DNA of 42,986 nt, taken from positions 1 through 42,986 of the IMG/VR virus record IMGVR_UViG_3300046318_000380. One strand, written 5' to 3'. The notes beneath the pieces were generated by a model. That model saw nothing but the letters and a program-made list of their open reading frames with translations. It made no database searches and was not told the origin of the DNA. The stretch is from a virus. A program made the translations under genes and the position numbers. The first letter of the stretch is position 1; every line of letters begins with the position of its first letter. Shown here in pieces: positions 1 to 7,569 of the stretch.

Positions 1-291
1 AAAATGGATCTTTGGTGCTTCGATACACAGGTATATAATTACGTTCGATTCACCGGAGATTCTGCCGATGATATTATGAGCTACGAATGCAAGGGCGGGG
101 GCGGCACAGACTTTGATGTGAATTTTGAATTTATGAAGGAACAAGGTATTGAACCGAAAAGATTCATCATGTTTACAGATGGATATCCATGCGGAAGTTG
201 GGGAGATGATCAATATTGCGAAAGTTTGTTCATTATTCATGGAAATGAATCCATAATTGCACCCTTCGGCCAGACTGCATATTATAAATAA
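1..291 (+). CDS. vWA-like (DUF2201-type) protein, C-terminal part, truncated by window edge
   Basis: The frame is open from base 1, so this is the C-terminal part of a longer protein whose start lies left of the window; the ATG at base 4 is probably internal. The visible 96 residues carry the second half of a von Willebrand A-like fold: a GGGGTDF segment (a candidate MIDAS threonine) followed by IMFTDGYP, the conserved strand ending in Asp-Gly. This matches the C-terminal vWA-like domain of the DUF2201 putative metallopeptidases, which also occur in T4-like phages of aquatic bacteria. The metal-binding N-terminal part is not visible, so enzymatic activity cannot be judged. The stop codon overlaps a perfect late-promoter octamer. 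Confidence 0.7.
   Translation, partial: KMDLWCFDTQVYNYVRFTGDSADDIMSYECKGGGGTDFDVNFEFMKEQGIEPKRFIMFTDGYPCGSWGDDQYCESLFIIHGNESIIAPFGQTAYYK
283..290 (+). promoter_or_regulatory. T4-type late promoter, TATAAATA
   Basis: A perfect match to the T4 late -10 octamer lies across the last codons and stop of the vWA gene. With T4 spacing, transcription would start near 296, just ahead of the ATG at 304, leaving a leader of only about 8 nt. AT-rich coding sequence could produce the octamer by chance, but its position directly before a new gene supports it. Confidence 0.45.
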
Positions 292-303
292 TATAGGTAC
301 TTT

Positions 304-594
304 ATGGCACTAAATAGAGGAACAGTAAATGCATTAAATGTTTTAGGATTTAGAAAATTATCATTTATCCCGGATCATTTTGCTAAAATCTCTATAGACC
401 ATAAATTCAATACCGAAGCTATTGAACAATGGATAGAATATAATCTAAATAGTAGATACGCTATTAAAGTTATATATAGCTTAGATAGTAATAGGAAGAT
501 TATTCCTATTACTGAGATAGGAATGGAAGATCCTAAAGAATTGACAATGTTTTCTTTAGGATGCCAATATTTACATAAAAAAAAGGAATTTTAA
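304..594 (+). CDS. Hypothetical phage protein (96 aa)
   Basis: I do not recognise a family. The product is a 96-residue soluble protein with mixed alpha/beta character, no membrane segment and a lysine-rich C-terminus (KKKEF). It sits 12 bp after the vWA gene and abuts the next ORF, whose ATG follows its TAA directly. An AAGGAA near its end probably serves as ribosome-binding site for that next gene. Its own AGG at 295-297 is only about 6 bases from the ATG, a weak site. Dense packing and shared orientation support a real gene. Confidence 0.65.
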   Translation: MALNRGTVNALNVLGFRKLSFIPDHFAKISIDHKFNTEAIEQWIEYNLNSRYAIKVIYSLDSNRKIIPITEIGMEDPKELTMFSLGCQYLHKKKEF

Positions 595-819
595 ATGGAA
601 AATCAAGAACAAACTAACACACCTGCACCAGAACTAACTATTACAGATCTAGCAAATCTTAGATCAGTAGTAGATGTTGCAGTTCGGAGAGGTGCGTTTA
701 GTGCCGCAGAAGCATCAGGAGTAGGTTCTGTATTTGATAAGCTAAATGCCTTCTTGGTTGCTGTAGCTCCTCCTGCTGCTGCACCAGAAGAATCAACGCC
801 CGAATCTACAGCACAGTAA
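595..819 (+). CDS. Small conserved phage protein (74 aa), function unknown
   Basis: A short acidic protein. The N-terminal tail is rich in Glu, Gln, Thr and Pro. A predicted helical core (about residues 15-58) contains LTITDLANLRSVVDVAVRRG and a GxVFDKLNAFL segment, and the C-terminus is a disordered Ala/Pro/Glu tail. Small proteins with this LTIxDL...AVxRGAF...VGxVxxKL pattern occur in T4-like phages of marine bacteria, to my knowledge without assigned function. The start is supported by AAGGAA upstream. The gene lies between two other small unknowns in an operon ending in frd-td. Confidence 0.7.
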   Translation: MENQEQTNTPAPELTITDLANLRSVVDVAVRRGAFSAAEASGVGSVFDKLNAFLVAVAPPAAAPEESTPESTAQ

Positions 820-831
820 AAGGAGATACAC

Positions 832-1443
832 ATGAAACATGTGGGAAAAATGAAGAACAACTCTGCCAGGGTAGCAGTAGTGTACAGGACTATTCCTGGA
901 GAATCGACTAATGCACTTGTAGTAGGAACAAGCGGGCTCCCTGACGCGTATCACGATGCGTTGATGAGTGTTATTGAAAGTGATGCAGGTCAACAAGCTA
1001 ATGAATTAGCAGATATACTAGCAGTCAGGAGATTTCCTGACGGAGATGTTATGTTAAATTGGCTACATAATCGTGGACAACTTAAGAAAGTTCCTACAAA
1101 TATTGTGTTAATGACTCCAAATTCTCAAACTCAAATTCCTCTAAATGATCTCAATAAAATGATTGCAGATCAAAAGGGAATTACAGTAGATGAACTTGCA
1201 GTTAATGATGGGAAGCAATCAGATAAATCTACACAAAAAACAAAAGATGCAGTTGTTGAAACTCAAATTGTTGTTCCAGAAATTACTGCTGCACCTGCAA
1301 TCGAAGCTCCTGTAACTGCATCAGACCTGAGATCTATGGCAGACAAATTATTCAAAGAAGCACAAACTCTTAGGAAAAAGGCAGACGAATTAGAACCTCC
1401 AAAGGCAAAAGCTAAAACGTCTAAGGCTACAGTAGCCGAATGA
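832..1443 (+). CDS. Conserved hypothetical phage protein (203 aa)
   Basis: The gene has one of the best ribosome-binding sites of the window, AAGGAG 7 bases before the ATG. The N-terminal domain (residues about 1-125) looks globular: MKHVGKMKNNSARVAVVYRT, then a helix-rich section ending in a conserved-looking IPLNDLNKMIADQKGITVDEL. The rest is low complexity: a Gln/Lys/Thr linker, an Ala/Pro/Val segment, a short predicted helix near 165-190 and a Lys/Ala-rich tail. I recall similar proteins in T4-like aquatic phages but no assigned role. Its last bases overlap frd (ATGA), implying translational coupling to nucleotide metabolism. Confidence 0.7.
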   Translation: MKHVGKMKNNSARVAVVYRTIPGESTNALVVGTSGLPDAYHDALMSVIESDAGQQANELADILAVRRFPDGDVMLNWLHNRGQLKKVPTNIVLMTPNSQTQIPLNDLNKMIADQKGITVDELAVNDGKQSDKSTQKTKDAVVETQIVVPEITAAPAIEAPVTASDLRSMADKLFKEAQTLRKKADELEPPKAKAKTSKATVAE

Positions 1444-1934
1444 TTAATGGTATTGTTGCAGTAGAGCAAGGACAGGGCATAGGATTCAATGGTCAGATGC
1501 CCTGGCCTCACCTAAAAGGTGATATGCAATGGTTTAAAAAACTAACAACTGATCAGGTTGTCATAATGGGATCAACTACTTGGAAAAGTATCGGTTGCAA
1601 ACCTCTGCCAAATAGAATTAACGTAGTGTTGTCAAGAACACACGATTATTCAAGTGACAAGGGGGCTGACCATACGTTTAGTGATCCAGATACTGCATTA
1701 GCATTTTGTGAAAACGAGTACCCAGATAAAGAAATTTTCATCATCGGCGGTGATGCTGTATACACCACATACATTAGTATCATTGATAGATTCTATGTAA
1801 CAGAAATTGATAATGCGTATTCATGTGATAAGTTCTTTAACTTATCTTATGTTAAAGAGCGTTTTACAAAAGTTACAGAACATTCTACATTTACTGAGCC
1901 AGTAAAATACACAATAAGAGAATACAATCAATGA
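1440..1934 (+). CDS. frd: Dihydrofolate reductase (T4 frd / folA family)
   Basis: Reduces dihydrofolate to tetrahydrofolate with NADPH, regenerating the cofactor oxidised by thymidylate synthase, which is encoded directly downstream. At 164 residues it has the usual family length. Visible motifs are GIGFNGQMPWPHLKGDMQWF (residues 13-32), with the conserved Trp22 and the Asp28 that corresponds to the catalytic acid; MGSTTWKSIG (43-52); LPNRINVVLSR (56-66); and IIGGDAVY near 100, the nucleotide-binding GGxxxY element. The start overlaps the upstream stop by 4 bp and its own stop overlaps td in the same way, so the pair is translationally coupled. As in T4, phage DHFR probably raises dTMP supply for replication. 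Confidence 0.96.
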   Translation: MINGIVAVEQGQGIGFNGQMPWPHLKGDMQWFKKLTTDQVVIMGSTTWKSIGCKPLPNRINVVLSRTHDYSSDKGADHTFSDPDTALAFCENEYPDKEIFIIGGDAVYTTYISIIDRFYVTEIDNAYSCDKFFNLSYVKERFTKVTEHSTFTEPVKYTIREYNQ

Positions 1935-2815
1935 CACATCCTGAACACGCATATCTTAATGCACTTAAAGACATTTTAGAAACAGGCGAAAAGCGCCCTG
2001 ACCGAACAGGTGTGGGAACTATTAGCAAGTTCGGAGTTCAAATGAGATTTGACCTAGCAAAAGGATTTCCTGCAATTACTACAAAAAAACTTGCGTGGAA
2101 GGCTTGCAAAAGTGAATTGCTTTGGTTTATAGAAGGCAGCGGCGATGAAAATAGATTAAAAGAAATCTTGCACGGTGAGAGATACACTGACAAGAAAACA
2201 ATCTGGTCGGATAACGCAAGTGCCCCGTATTGGGTTAACAAACGTATTCAACGGCATGCAGGAGATCTAGGTCGAGTGTATGGCGTACAATGGAGAAAAT
2301 GGAGACAACCATTGATCCGTATTAATAAAGTTATCCTTCAAAATTTGGATCAACTATCCGAACTGATTAAGGGAATTAAATCGGATCCGTATGGACGGAG
2401 ACACATTATAACCGCATGGAATCCTGGAGAACTCGAATTAATGGCATTGCCACCGTGTCACATGATGTCTCAATTTTACGTGAGCAATGGAAAATTAAGC
2501 TGTCAAATGTACCAACGTAGTGCAGATATGTTCTTAGGAGTTCCGTTTAATATTGCATCATACGCACTGTTTACTCATATGATTGCACAAGTTTGTAATT
2601 TAGAGGTTGGAGAACTTATTATGGTACTCGGAGATGCTCACATCTATGAAAATCATGTAGAGCAGGTAAAAGAACAATTAGAACGAATTCCATTGAAATT
2701 GGCACAACTTTATCTAACCCCTAACATAACTGACATTAACAAATTTACAATGGATGACATTGAATTAGTAGACTATGTTAGTCATGAAGCCATTAAAGCA
2801 CCAATGGCTGTTTAA
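1931..2815 (+). CDS. td: Thymidylate synthase, ThyA type (T4 td)
   Basis: Methylates dUMP to dTMP using methylene-tetrahydrofolate. At 294 residues it is close to T4 Td and slightly longer than E. coli ThyA. Visible landmarks: RPDRTGVGT near residue 22 (phosphate-binding Arg), LLWFIEGS (63-70), GRVYGVQWR (114-122), DPYGRRHIITAWNP (152-165), the active-site PPCHMMSQFYV with Cys176, RSADMFLGVPFNIASYA (196-212) with the dUMP-binding Asp/Asn, and HIYENH near 237. No intron interrupts it, unlike T4 td. It follows frd with an ATGA overlap and ends in a 4-bp overlap with the convergent fibre gene, leaving no intergenic space. Confidence 0.98.
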   Translation: MTHPEHAYLNALKDILETGEKRPDRTGVGTISKFGVQMRFDLAKGFPAITTKKLAWKACKSELLWFIEGSGDENRLKEILHGERYTDKKTIWSDNASAPYWVNKRIQRHAGDLGRVYGVQWRKWRQPLIRINKVILQNLDQLSELIKGIKSDPYGRRHIITAWNPGELELMALPPCHMMSQFYVSNGKLSCQMYQRSADMFLGVPFNIASYALFTHMIAQVCNLEVGELIMVLGDAHIYENHVEQVKEQLERIPLKLAQLYLTPNITDINKFTMDDIELVDYVSHEAIKAPMAV

Positions 2816-4092
2816 ACTACTAAAATTTCAATCATTCCAAAGCCCTCGGATTGTTTTCCAAGGGCTTTTCCAATTATTGTACCAGTAGCAGCTATGCCAT
2901 TACATGCAGCAGCATACCCTGGAAATTTACTGCTAACCAACAAATCTCCTCTATTAACAGTACCAACAACTTTACACGGAACTCTACCTCTTAAGGCAAT
3001 GTAAGGATGTGTTTCATCTGTGCCTGCACCCGAGTTCATCATGTAGGCAGGATTTTTAGATACTACACCTATTACCCGTGTATCTGCATAAATTTCAGTA
3101 GTTGTAACTTCATGTGTTCCACCTATAACTAATACTGTACCATATTCATATATTGCATCTGCCTCATATCGTTCTGCAATATCTGCATACAATGCAGCAG
3201 ATGCCGTTGTATCTAAAATACCTGTATGAGGATTAAAAACTAAATTAGTATTAGTAAATGCAACAGAGGTAGTTGCAGTACTATTTACAAACGGAACATA
3301 AAAACTTGCATTAATATTATTCGGCTGACACGATAATCCTAATGCATATGTAGCTGTTGTTGCATACAGAGAAAATCTCGATTCTGCTGAAGTTCCCCAA
3401 AAGTATAGATCATCTGACAGCCCTGTGATTTCTTTTCTTGTAGAACCAGTTATTGGATCTGCTCCTGATAATGTTATACCTTTTACAATTTTTGTAAAAT
3501 CTTCTGTTCTTACAGGATAATCAGGAGATGTATCCGATAATGAGTAATCGGGCATTGTATAGGTTTCATTTGATACAATAGCTACTACTTCATTTCCTGA
3601 TCCGATAACTGCTTTAATATTATACACAGGAAGATTTAGGCTAGTTTCATTGTATTCAAAGTCTCCCTTCCATTGGGCTTTTGTATCCGACCCTACCGGA
3701 GGACCAACTACAATATATTCAGTGCCATTAAAAATAGTTAGCTGTTCACTAGATGTATTAAACCAAAGATCACCAGTAGTAGGATCTTTGGTCACTGTAG
3801 GAGAACTATTTTCTACACCAACTTCTAAATTAGCGACAGTTTTCCAATATAAATTATCATATACATTTATTTTTTTATTATACGAATCAAACCATAACTG
3901 CCCTTCTATTGGTTTCAACGGAGGAGTAGTATTTGAAAAATTTTCTAACAATTTTAAAAAATTTTCATTTTGAACTTCTCCGTATCCTGCATAATTTCTA
4001 CCCAGAAAAATTAAATCAGTGGTTAAATCCAGAGATGCATCTTCTACTGTCGCTACAATAGTTCCGTTGGTTTTATTAAGAATATATGGCAT
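2812..4092 (-). CDS. Tail fibre-like protein with C-terminal G2-like domain (426 aa)
   Basis: Third and last of three tandem related fibre proteins. Residues about 25-135 hold the shared module: YGEVQNENFLKLLENF, then PIEGQLWFDS, then TTGDLWFNTSSEQLTIFNG and VVGPP. A Thr/Ser-rich beta-type middle follows. The C-terminal 125 residues start with IAERYEADAIYEYGTVLVIGG and include RVIGVVSKNPAYMMNS and ALRGRVPCKVVGTVNRGDLL. This domain is common at the ends of aquatic phage fibres and resembles the Peptidase_G2/chaperone-like fibre termini, though I see no proven cleavage site. A strong GAGG ribosome-binding site precedes the ATG. It probably contributes to receptor binding or fibre trimerisation. 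Confidence 0.75.
   Translation of the reverse strand: MPYILNKTNGTIVATVEDASLDLTTDLIFLGRNYAGYGEVQNENFLKLLENFSNTTPPLKPIEGQLWFDSYNKKINVYDNLYWKTVANLEVGVENSSPTVTKDPTTGDLWFNTSSEQLTIFNGTEYIVVGPPVGSDTKAQWKGDFEYNETSLNLPVYNIKAVIGSGNEVVAIVSNETYTMPDYSLSDTSPDYPVRTEDFTKIVKGITLSGADPITGSTRKEITGLSDDLYFWGTSAESRFSLYATTATYALGLSCQPNNINASFYVPFVNSTATTSVAFTNTNLVFNPHTGILDTTASAALYADIAERYEADAIYEYGTVLVIGGTHEVTTTEIYADTRVIGVVSKNPAYMMNSGAGTDETHPYIALRGRVPCKVVGTVNRGDLLVSSKFPGYAAACNGIAATGTIIGKALGKQSEGFGMIEILVV
2839..2869 (+). terminator. Possible intrinsic terminator for the frd-td operon, inside a convergent gene
   Basis: AAAGCCCT (2839-2846) pairs with AGGGCTTT (2861-2868); GG/CC inside extends the stem after small bulges, and a short T run follows on the plus strand. 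It lies 24 bases after the td stop but within the last codons of the minus-strand fibre gene. On the minus strand the U tract is weaker. The dual use makes it uncertain. Confidence 0.4.
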
Positions 4093-4101
4093 TTATTTTC
4101 C

Positions 4102-5082
4102 TCAGATAGAGACAATGTTTGTACTAGTTTGAATAAAAGGCGGTGTAGTTGTTATCGATGTATATACTTCATTAGGCACCCATTGATTTTCTAACCTAAA
4201 ATGTCTAACTGATGTAGCTGTATTATATGCACAAATTATCCTCACCTCTGAATCTACTGCATAGTTGTCTACAGGAAACACTAATGCTAATACATCTCTA
4301 ATAGCAGCATTTGCAGTGTTATATGCACTTAAATTTGTTGCAGTAGATCCTGCTCCTGTTGTAGCATAATTTCCACACCATGTTATATCATAATATGATG
4401 ATAGGTATGTTTTAGGTAGATCATCTATATTCACACCATTGTGCAAAATAGATCCTTTAACTTCTAAATCGTTAAAAATTGTTAATCCATTTGCTATAGA
4501 AATAGTAGATGTACTATTGCTAACCAAAACAGCAGCTGACCCAGTTGTTAATGTAAACTGAGTCGTTGATATCATTCCTATATAATTTCCATAAGAGTGA
4601 ATTACACTTGTTTTTTGAACAAGATCCGTAAACAAATCTTTAGTAGTAATAGGGGAAGGCTCTATTCCAAATTTTCCTAATGTAGCAGATACCGCCGGAC
4701 CTATTAATTTATAATCAGTTCCATTCCATAGTTTTAGCTGACTGTTCACTGAATCATACCACAAATCGCCAGTACTTGTAGTTAATGGTTCTGTTGCTCC
4801 TACGTGCGATCCGTAAGTAGGCTGAAACAATATACCATCATATACAGTTAAACGTTTGGTAGTACTATTATACCATAATTGTCCTTCTTGGGGACTGCGA
4901 GGGCTCTGGCCTGCCGATCCAGCAGAATTAGTTAATAATCTAACAAAATTATTATTAATGTATTCTCCATAATTATTAACATTTTTTCCAACTAAATCTA
5001 AACAAGTGCTGATGCTATCAACCTCTCCAATTTCTAGTGTGGTTAAAACTGTATTTGTATTTTTATAAACTGTGTAGGCCAT
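4102..5082 (-). CDS. Tail fibre-like protein, paralogue without collar domain (326 aa)
   Basis: Middle of the three fibre paralogues. The N-terminal module is again clear: LVGKNVNNYGEYINNNFVRL, PQEGQLWYNS, STGDLWYDSVNSQLKLWNG and LIGPAV. The rest is Ser/Thr-rich and beta-like, with no collar or G2-like domain. The C-terminus (ALVFPVDNYAVDSEVRIICAYNTATSVRHFRLENQW) looks like a compact domain I cannot name. The gene sits 4 bp after its upstream paralogue and 9 bp before the next, so all three are co-transcribed. It is probably a virion fibre or a connector between fibres. Confidence 0.7.
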   Translation of the reverse strand: MAYTVYKNTNTVLTTLEIGEVDSISTCLDLVGKNVNNYGEYINNNFVRLLTNSAGSAGQSPRSPQEGQLWYNSTTKRLTVYDGILFQPTYGSHVGATEPLTTSTGDLWYDSVNSQLKLWNGTDYKLIGPAVSATLGKFGIEPSPITTKDLFTDLVQKTSVIHSYGNYIGMISTTQFTLTTGSAAVLVSNSTSTISIANGLTIFNDLEVKGSILHNGVNIDDLPKTYLSSYYDITWCGNYATTGAGSTATNLSAYNTANAAIRDVLALVFPVDNYAVDSEVRIICAYNTATSVRHFRLENQWVPNEVYTSITTTPPFIQTSTNIVSI

Positions 5083-5086
5083 TATA

Positions 5087-6874
5087 TTATATCTTTATTA
5101 TGTATTTTAAATAAGTTCCTGTGCTAGTACCTGTTGTAATATAAGTTGCAGTAGATAAATTAGGAATTTGAAAATTTCCTGCAACAGTTGAACTAGAACT
5201 ATATCTAGTACCTATTATTCCGAATAATTCTGAATATAAAGGATCAGCAGACGACACAGATGCTCCCGAACAGAATGCCCACCCATTGGGCGGTGTTGTT
5301 CCGCCATACGGTACTATCATTCCTGTAACAAATATGCTTTCGTAAATATCTGATAAGAAATTTTTCTTGGAAATTCTCGATAACGACGATGACGATGATG
5401 CGGTATTAACTACAAGTAAAGTTAGACTGTCGTTTGTTGCTGTAATTGCAGTCTGGGATGTAATGAGGCTCTTATGTGCAGTAGTAGTGAATACAATATT
5501 TTGACTTCCATTAAACACCGATGCATTTGTTGTGCTAACTACCCCTTCAACTCTAAATAATCTATTAGATGCTAACGAAGTTGCAGTTGTTACATTTCCA
5601 AAAATATTAACATGGGTGCCTGTGGTACCTATATTTGATACATAGATGTAAGAAAATGGGTTATTTATTGATCCAATTTCTGCCTCGGAATTAACTGCAA
5701 CAATATCCGATACAGTCAATGTATCTGTAACTGTAGCTTTTCCTAATATTCTAGTAGTTCCTGCAATATTTGTATTTCCACTAATATTAACAGATCCTCC
5801 TACATCAAGTGTACTTGTCGAAGTAGTTGATGTAGTTATAGTCACTTTGTTGCTAAATGTTGCTCCACCATTAACAGATAAAGTAGGATGATTTGCTGTT
5901 AAAAAACTTGCAGTGGTATTAATTCCTACCTTACCATTTGTATTAAAAGAAATATACGATGATTCTTGCAATCCAACACGCATAAATGCGTTTGTTCCTG
6001 TAAAGGTAATATATGAATTAGATGCATCTGCATATATTTTTAATTCAGGAGTAATGCCATTTCTTTTTATAGATAGACCATTTACAGATTCTACAACTAA
6101 AGTGCCTGTGTGAATTTGGCGTGAAGCAGACGGAATTTTATTCTTTAAAACTTCATTGGCTTTTATTATTACACCACGAGATATTTCTAATGATGATGCT
6201 TTATCTGCTAACCCATTAAATTTAGCAGAATTTTTACTAGTAAGATTAACTCCAGGTTTGAGCAAGGAAAACCCATCTATTACAATTCTAGGAGTAAATT
6301 CATAATAAGATATAATTTCAACTACATTTCCATCAACCCAATTTAAAATAATAGGATAACTGCCACCTGTAACTGACTCTATTATTTGAGCATCTATACC
6401 TGTTTTATTACCTGAAATAGATGTACTAGGTCCTACTAAGGTCCACTCATCGCCGTATCTAATCTTTAATTGATTTGAGCTAGTATCTACCCATATGTCT
6501 CCATCTTTTACATTTTGTAAATATTGAGTAACAGGATCATTAATTTGTTGATAAATTCCATTTGCTAATGGCCATTTAGATGTATTCAAATCTCCATTAT
6601 TCACTCTTAAAATTTTTCTGTCAGGATCACTTGTATCGTACCACAATTGTCCTTCTAATGCATGCTGCGGAGGTATAGGACCTGAGAAATTTTCTAATAA
6701 TCTTACAAAATTCTGTGCAATTGATTGACCATATCCTATATATCCAGGGCCTACTAACTCCAAACTAGTGTCGTAATTATTTTTTCCAGTACCAACGGTA
6801 ATACCTGGCACTATTATAGTATTACTTTTATTAGGATCCGAAAAGGTTAATGTGTAAACAGTTTGTATTGACAT
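5087..6874 (-). CDS. Tail fibre protein with phage tail collar domain (595 aa)
   Basis: Largest of the three fibre paralogues and first in transcription order. The N-terminal module has LVGPGYIGYGQSIAQNFVRL, ALEGQLWYDT and KDGDIWVDTSSNQLKIRYG. The central part is long and rich in Ser/Thr/Asn, with LSVNGGATFSNKV- and GGSVNISGNTNIAG-type repeats typical of beta-helical fibre shafts. The C-terminus at 516-575 is a phage tail collar domain: GMIVPYGGTTPPNGWAFCSG, then LYSELFGIIGTRY and NFQIPNLS, the pattern seen in T4 short tail fibre gp12. It is likely a receptor-contacting distal fibre. Confidence 0.85.
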   Translation of the reverse strand: MSIQTVYTLTFSDPNKSNTIIVPGITVGTGKNNYDTSLELVGPGYIGYGQSIAQNFVRLLENFSGPIPPQHALEGQLWYDTSDPDRKILRVNNGDLNTSKWPLANGIYQQINDPVTQYLQNVKDGDIWVDTSSNQLKIRYGDEWTLVGPSTSISGNKTGIDAQIIESVTGGSYPIILNWVDGNVVEIISYYEFTPRIVIDGFSLLKPGVNLTSKNSAKFNGLADKASSLEISRGVIIKANEVLKNKIPSASRQIHTGTLVVESVNGLSIKRNGITPELKIYADASNSYITFTGTNAFMRVGLQESSYISFNTNGKVGINTTASFLTANHPTLSVNGGATFSNKVTITTSTTSTSTLDVGGSVNISGNTNIAGTTRILGKATVTDTLTVSDIVAVNSEAEIGSINNPFSYIYVSNIGTTGTHVNIFGNVTTATSLASNRLFRVEGVVSTTNASVFNGSQNIVFTTTAHKSLITSQTAITATNDSLTLLVVNTASSSSSLSRISKKNFLSDIYESIFVTGMIVPYGGTTPPNGWAFCSGASVSSADPLYSELFGIIGTRYSSSSTVAGNFQIPNLSTATYITTGTSTGTYLKYIIKI

Positions 6875-6876
6875 TA

Positions 6877-7539
6877 TTAAATTCCATTACTTAGGCTCTG
6901 AATCCTAATTGTATAATCAACTTGAATCATTCTGTTTAAACTTTTTTGAACAGGATGAAAAATTACATGAGTGAGTAACATACCTTCATTAGGGCCCACT
7001 GGACTATATGATTTTAATCCTAATTCATCAAACACAAAAGGTGATTCTGAATCTGTTGCATTATCAAATGCAAATTGACCATTAGGTTCTCCGAAATCTA
7101 AAAGACAACTAACTAATACATCACTATATGTAACACCAGCAATATGCCGTGTTTCCATAAAATTTCTTGCAGGATCCAACGAATATGATTGCCTAGCATC
7201 AACTGTTTTATAATATGTTTGATTATATAATTCTGCACCGCTGCCAGCTGTATTAGGAGTTAAATATGTAATAATACCAGTAGGATCTACACGGGTGCCG
7301 CCATTTCCAAATACCATTTCTCCAATGGTGCCTTCACCTTGATTAGAAATACTTTGTGCTAATGCAATGCTAAAATTTTCATAATGAATTGCATTTCTTT
7401 TATTAATAAAAACTTCCTTTGTAACAGGATCATAGATTTTAATATGCCCTTGTATACTAACTCCATTAGATTCATTAGGTTTTGAATTTTGCGGAACGTT
7501 CGCTGTTTTTTGTAAATTACTCATATTTGTGTCATTCAT
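6877..7539 (-). CDS. Conserved virion structural protein of the fibre cluster (220 aa)
   Basis: A soluble protein of the type found beside fibre genes in T4-like aquatic phages, without assigned function. Recognisable segments are GHIKIYDPVTKEVFINKRNAI, NQGEGTIGEMVFGNGGTRVD, FDELGLKS and a C-terminal beta strand, MIQVDYTIRI. The start is ambiguous: the first ATG (7539) coincides with the expected transcription start of a late promoter, so the Met6 ATG at 7524 would be the first codon with a leader (15 nt). Neither start has a good Shine-Dalgarno sequence. The gene lies between the S8 protease and the collar fibre. A role as fibre attachment or baseplate periphery protein is inferred from position only. 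Confidence 0.7.
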   Translation of the reverse strand: MNDTNMSNLQKTANVPQNSKPNESNGVSIQGHIKIYDPVTKEVFINKRNAIHYENFSIALAQSISNQGEGTIGEMVFGNGGTRVDPTGIITYLTPNTAGSGAELYNQTYYKTVDARQSYSLDPARNFMETRHIAGVTYSDVLVSCLLDFGEPNGQFAFDNATDSESPFVFDELGLKSYSPVGPNEGMLLTHVIFHPVQKSLNRMIQVDYTIRIQSLSNGI

Positions 7540-7544
7540 AATGA

Positions 7545-7552
7545 TATTTATC
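7545..7552 (-). promoter_or_regulatory. Late promoter candidate GATAAATA (minus strand)
   Basis: The octamer differs from TATAAATA only at its first base and is identical to three other boundary copies in this window. It lies in the 30-bp gap between the protease gene and the 220-aa structural gene. With T4 spacing the RNA would start at about 7539. It would drive the structural protein and the three fibres. Confidence 0.5.
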
Positions 7553-7569
7553 TATATTTTTTTACTAGG

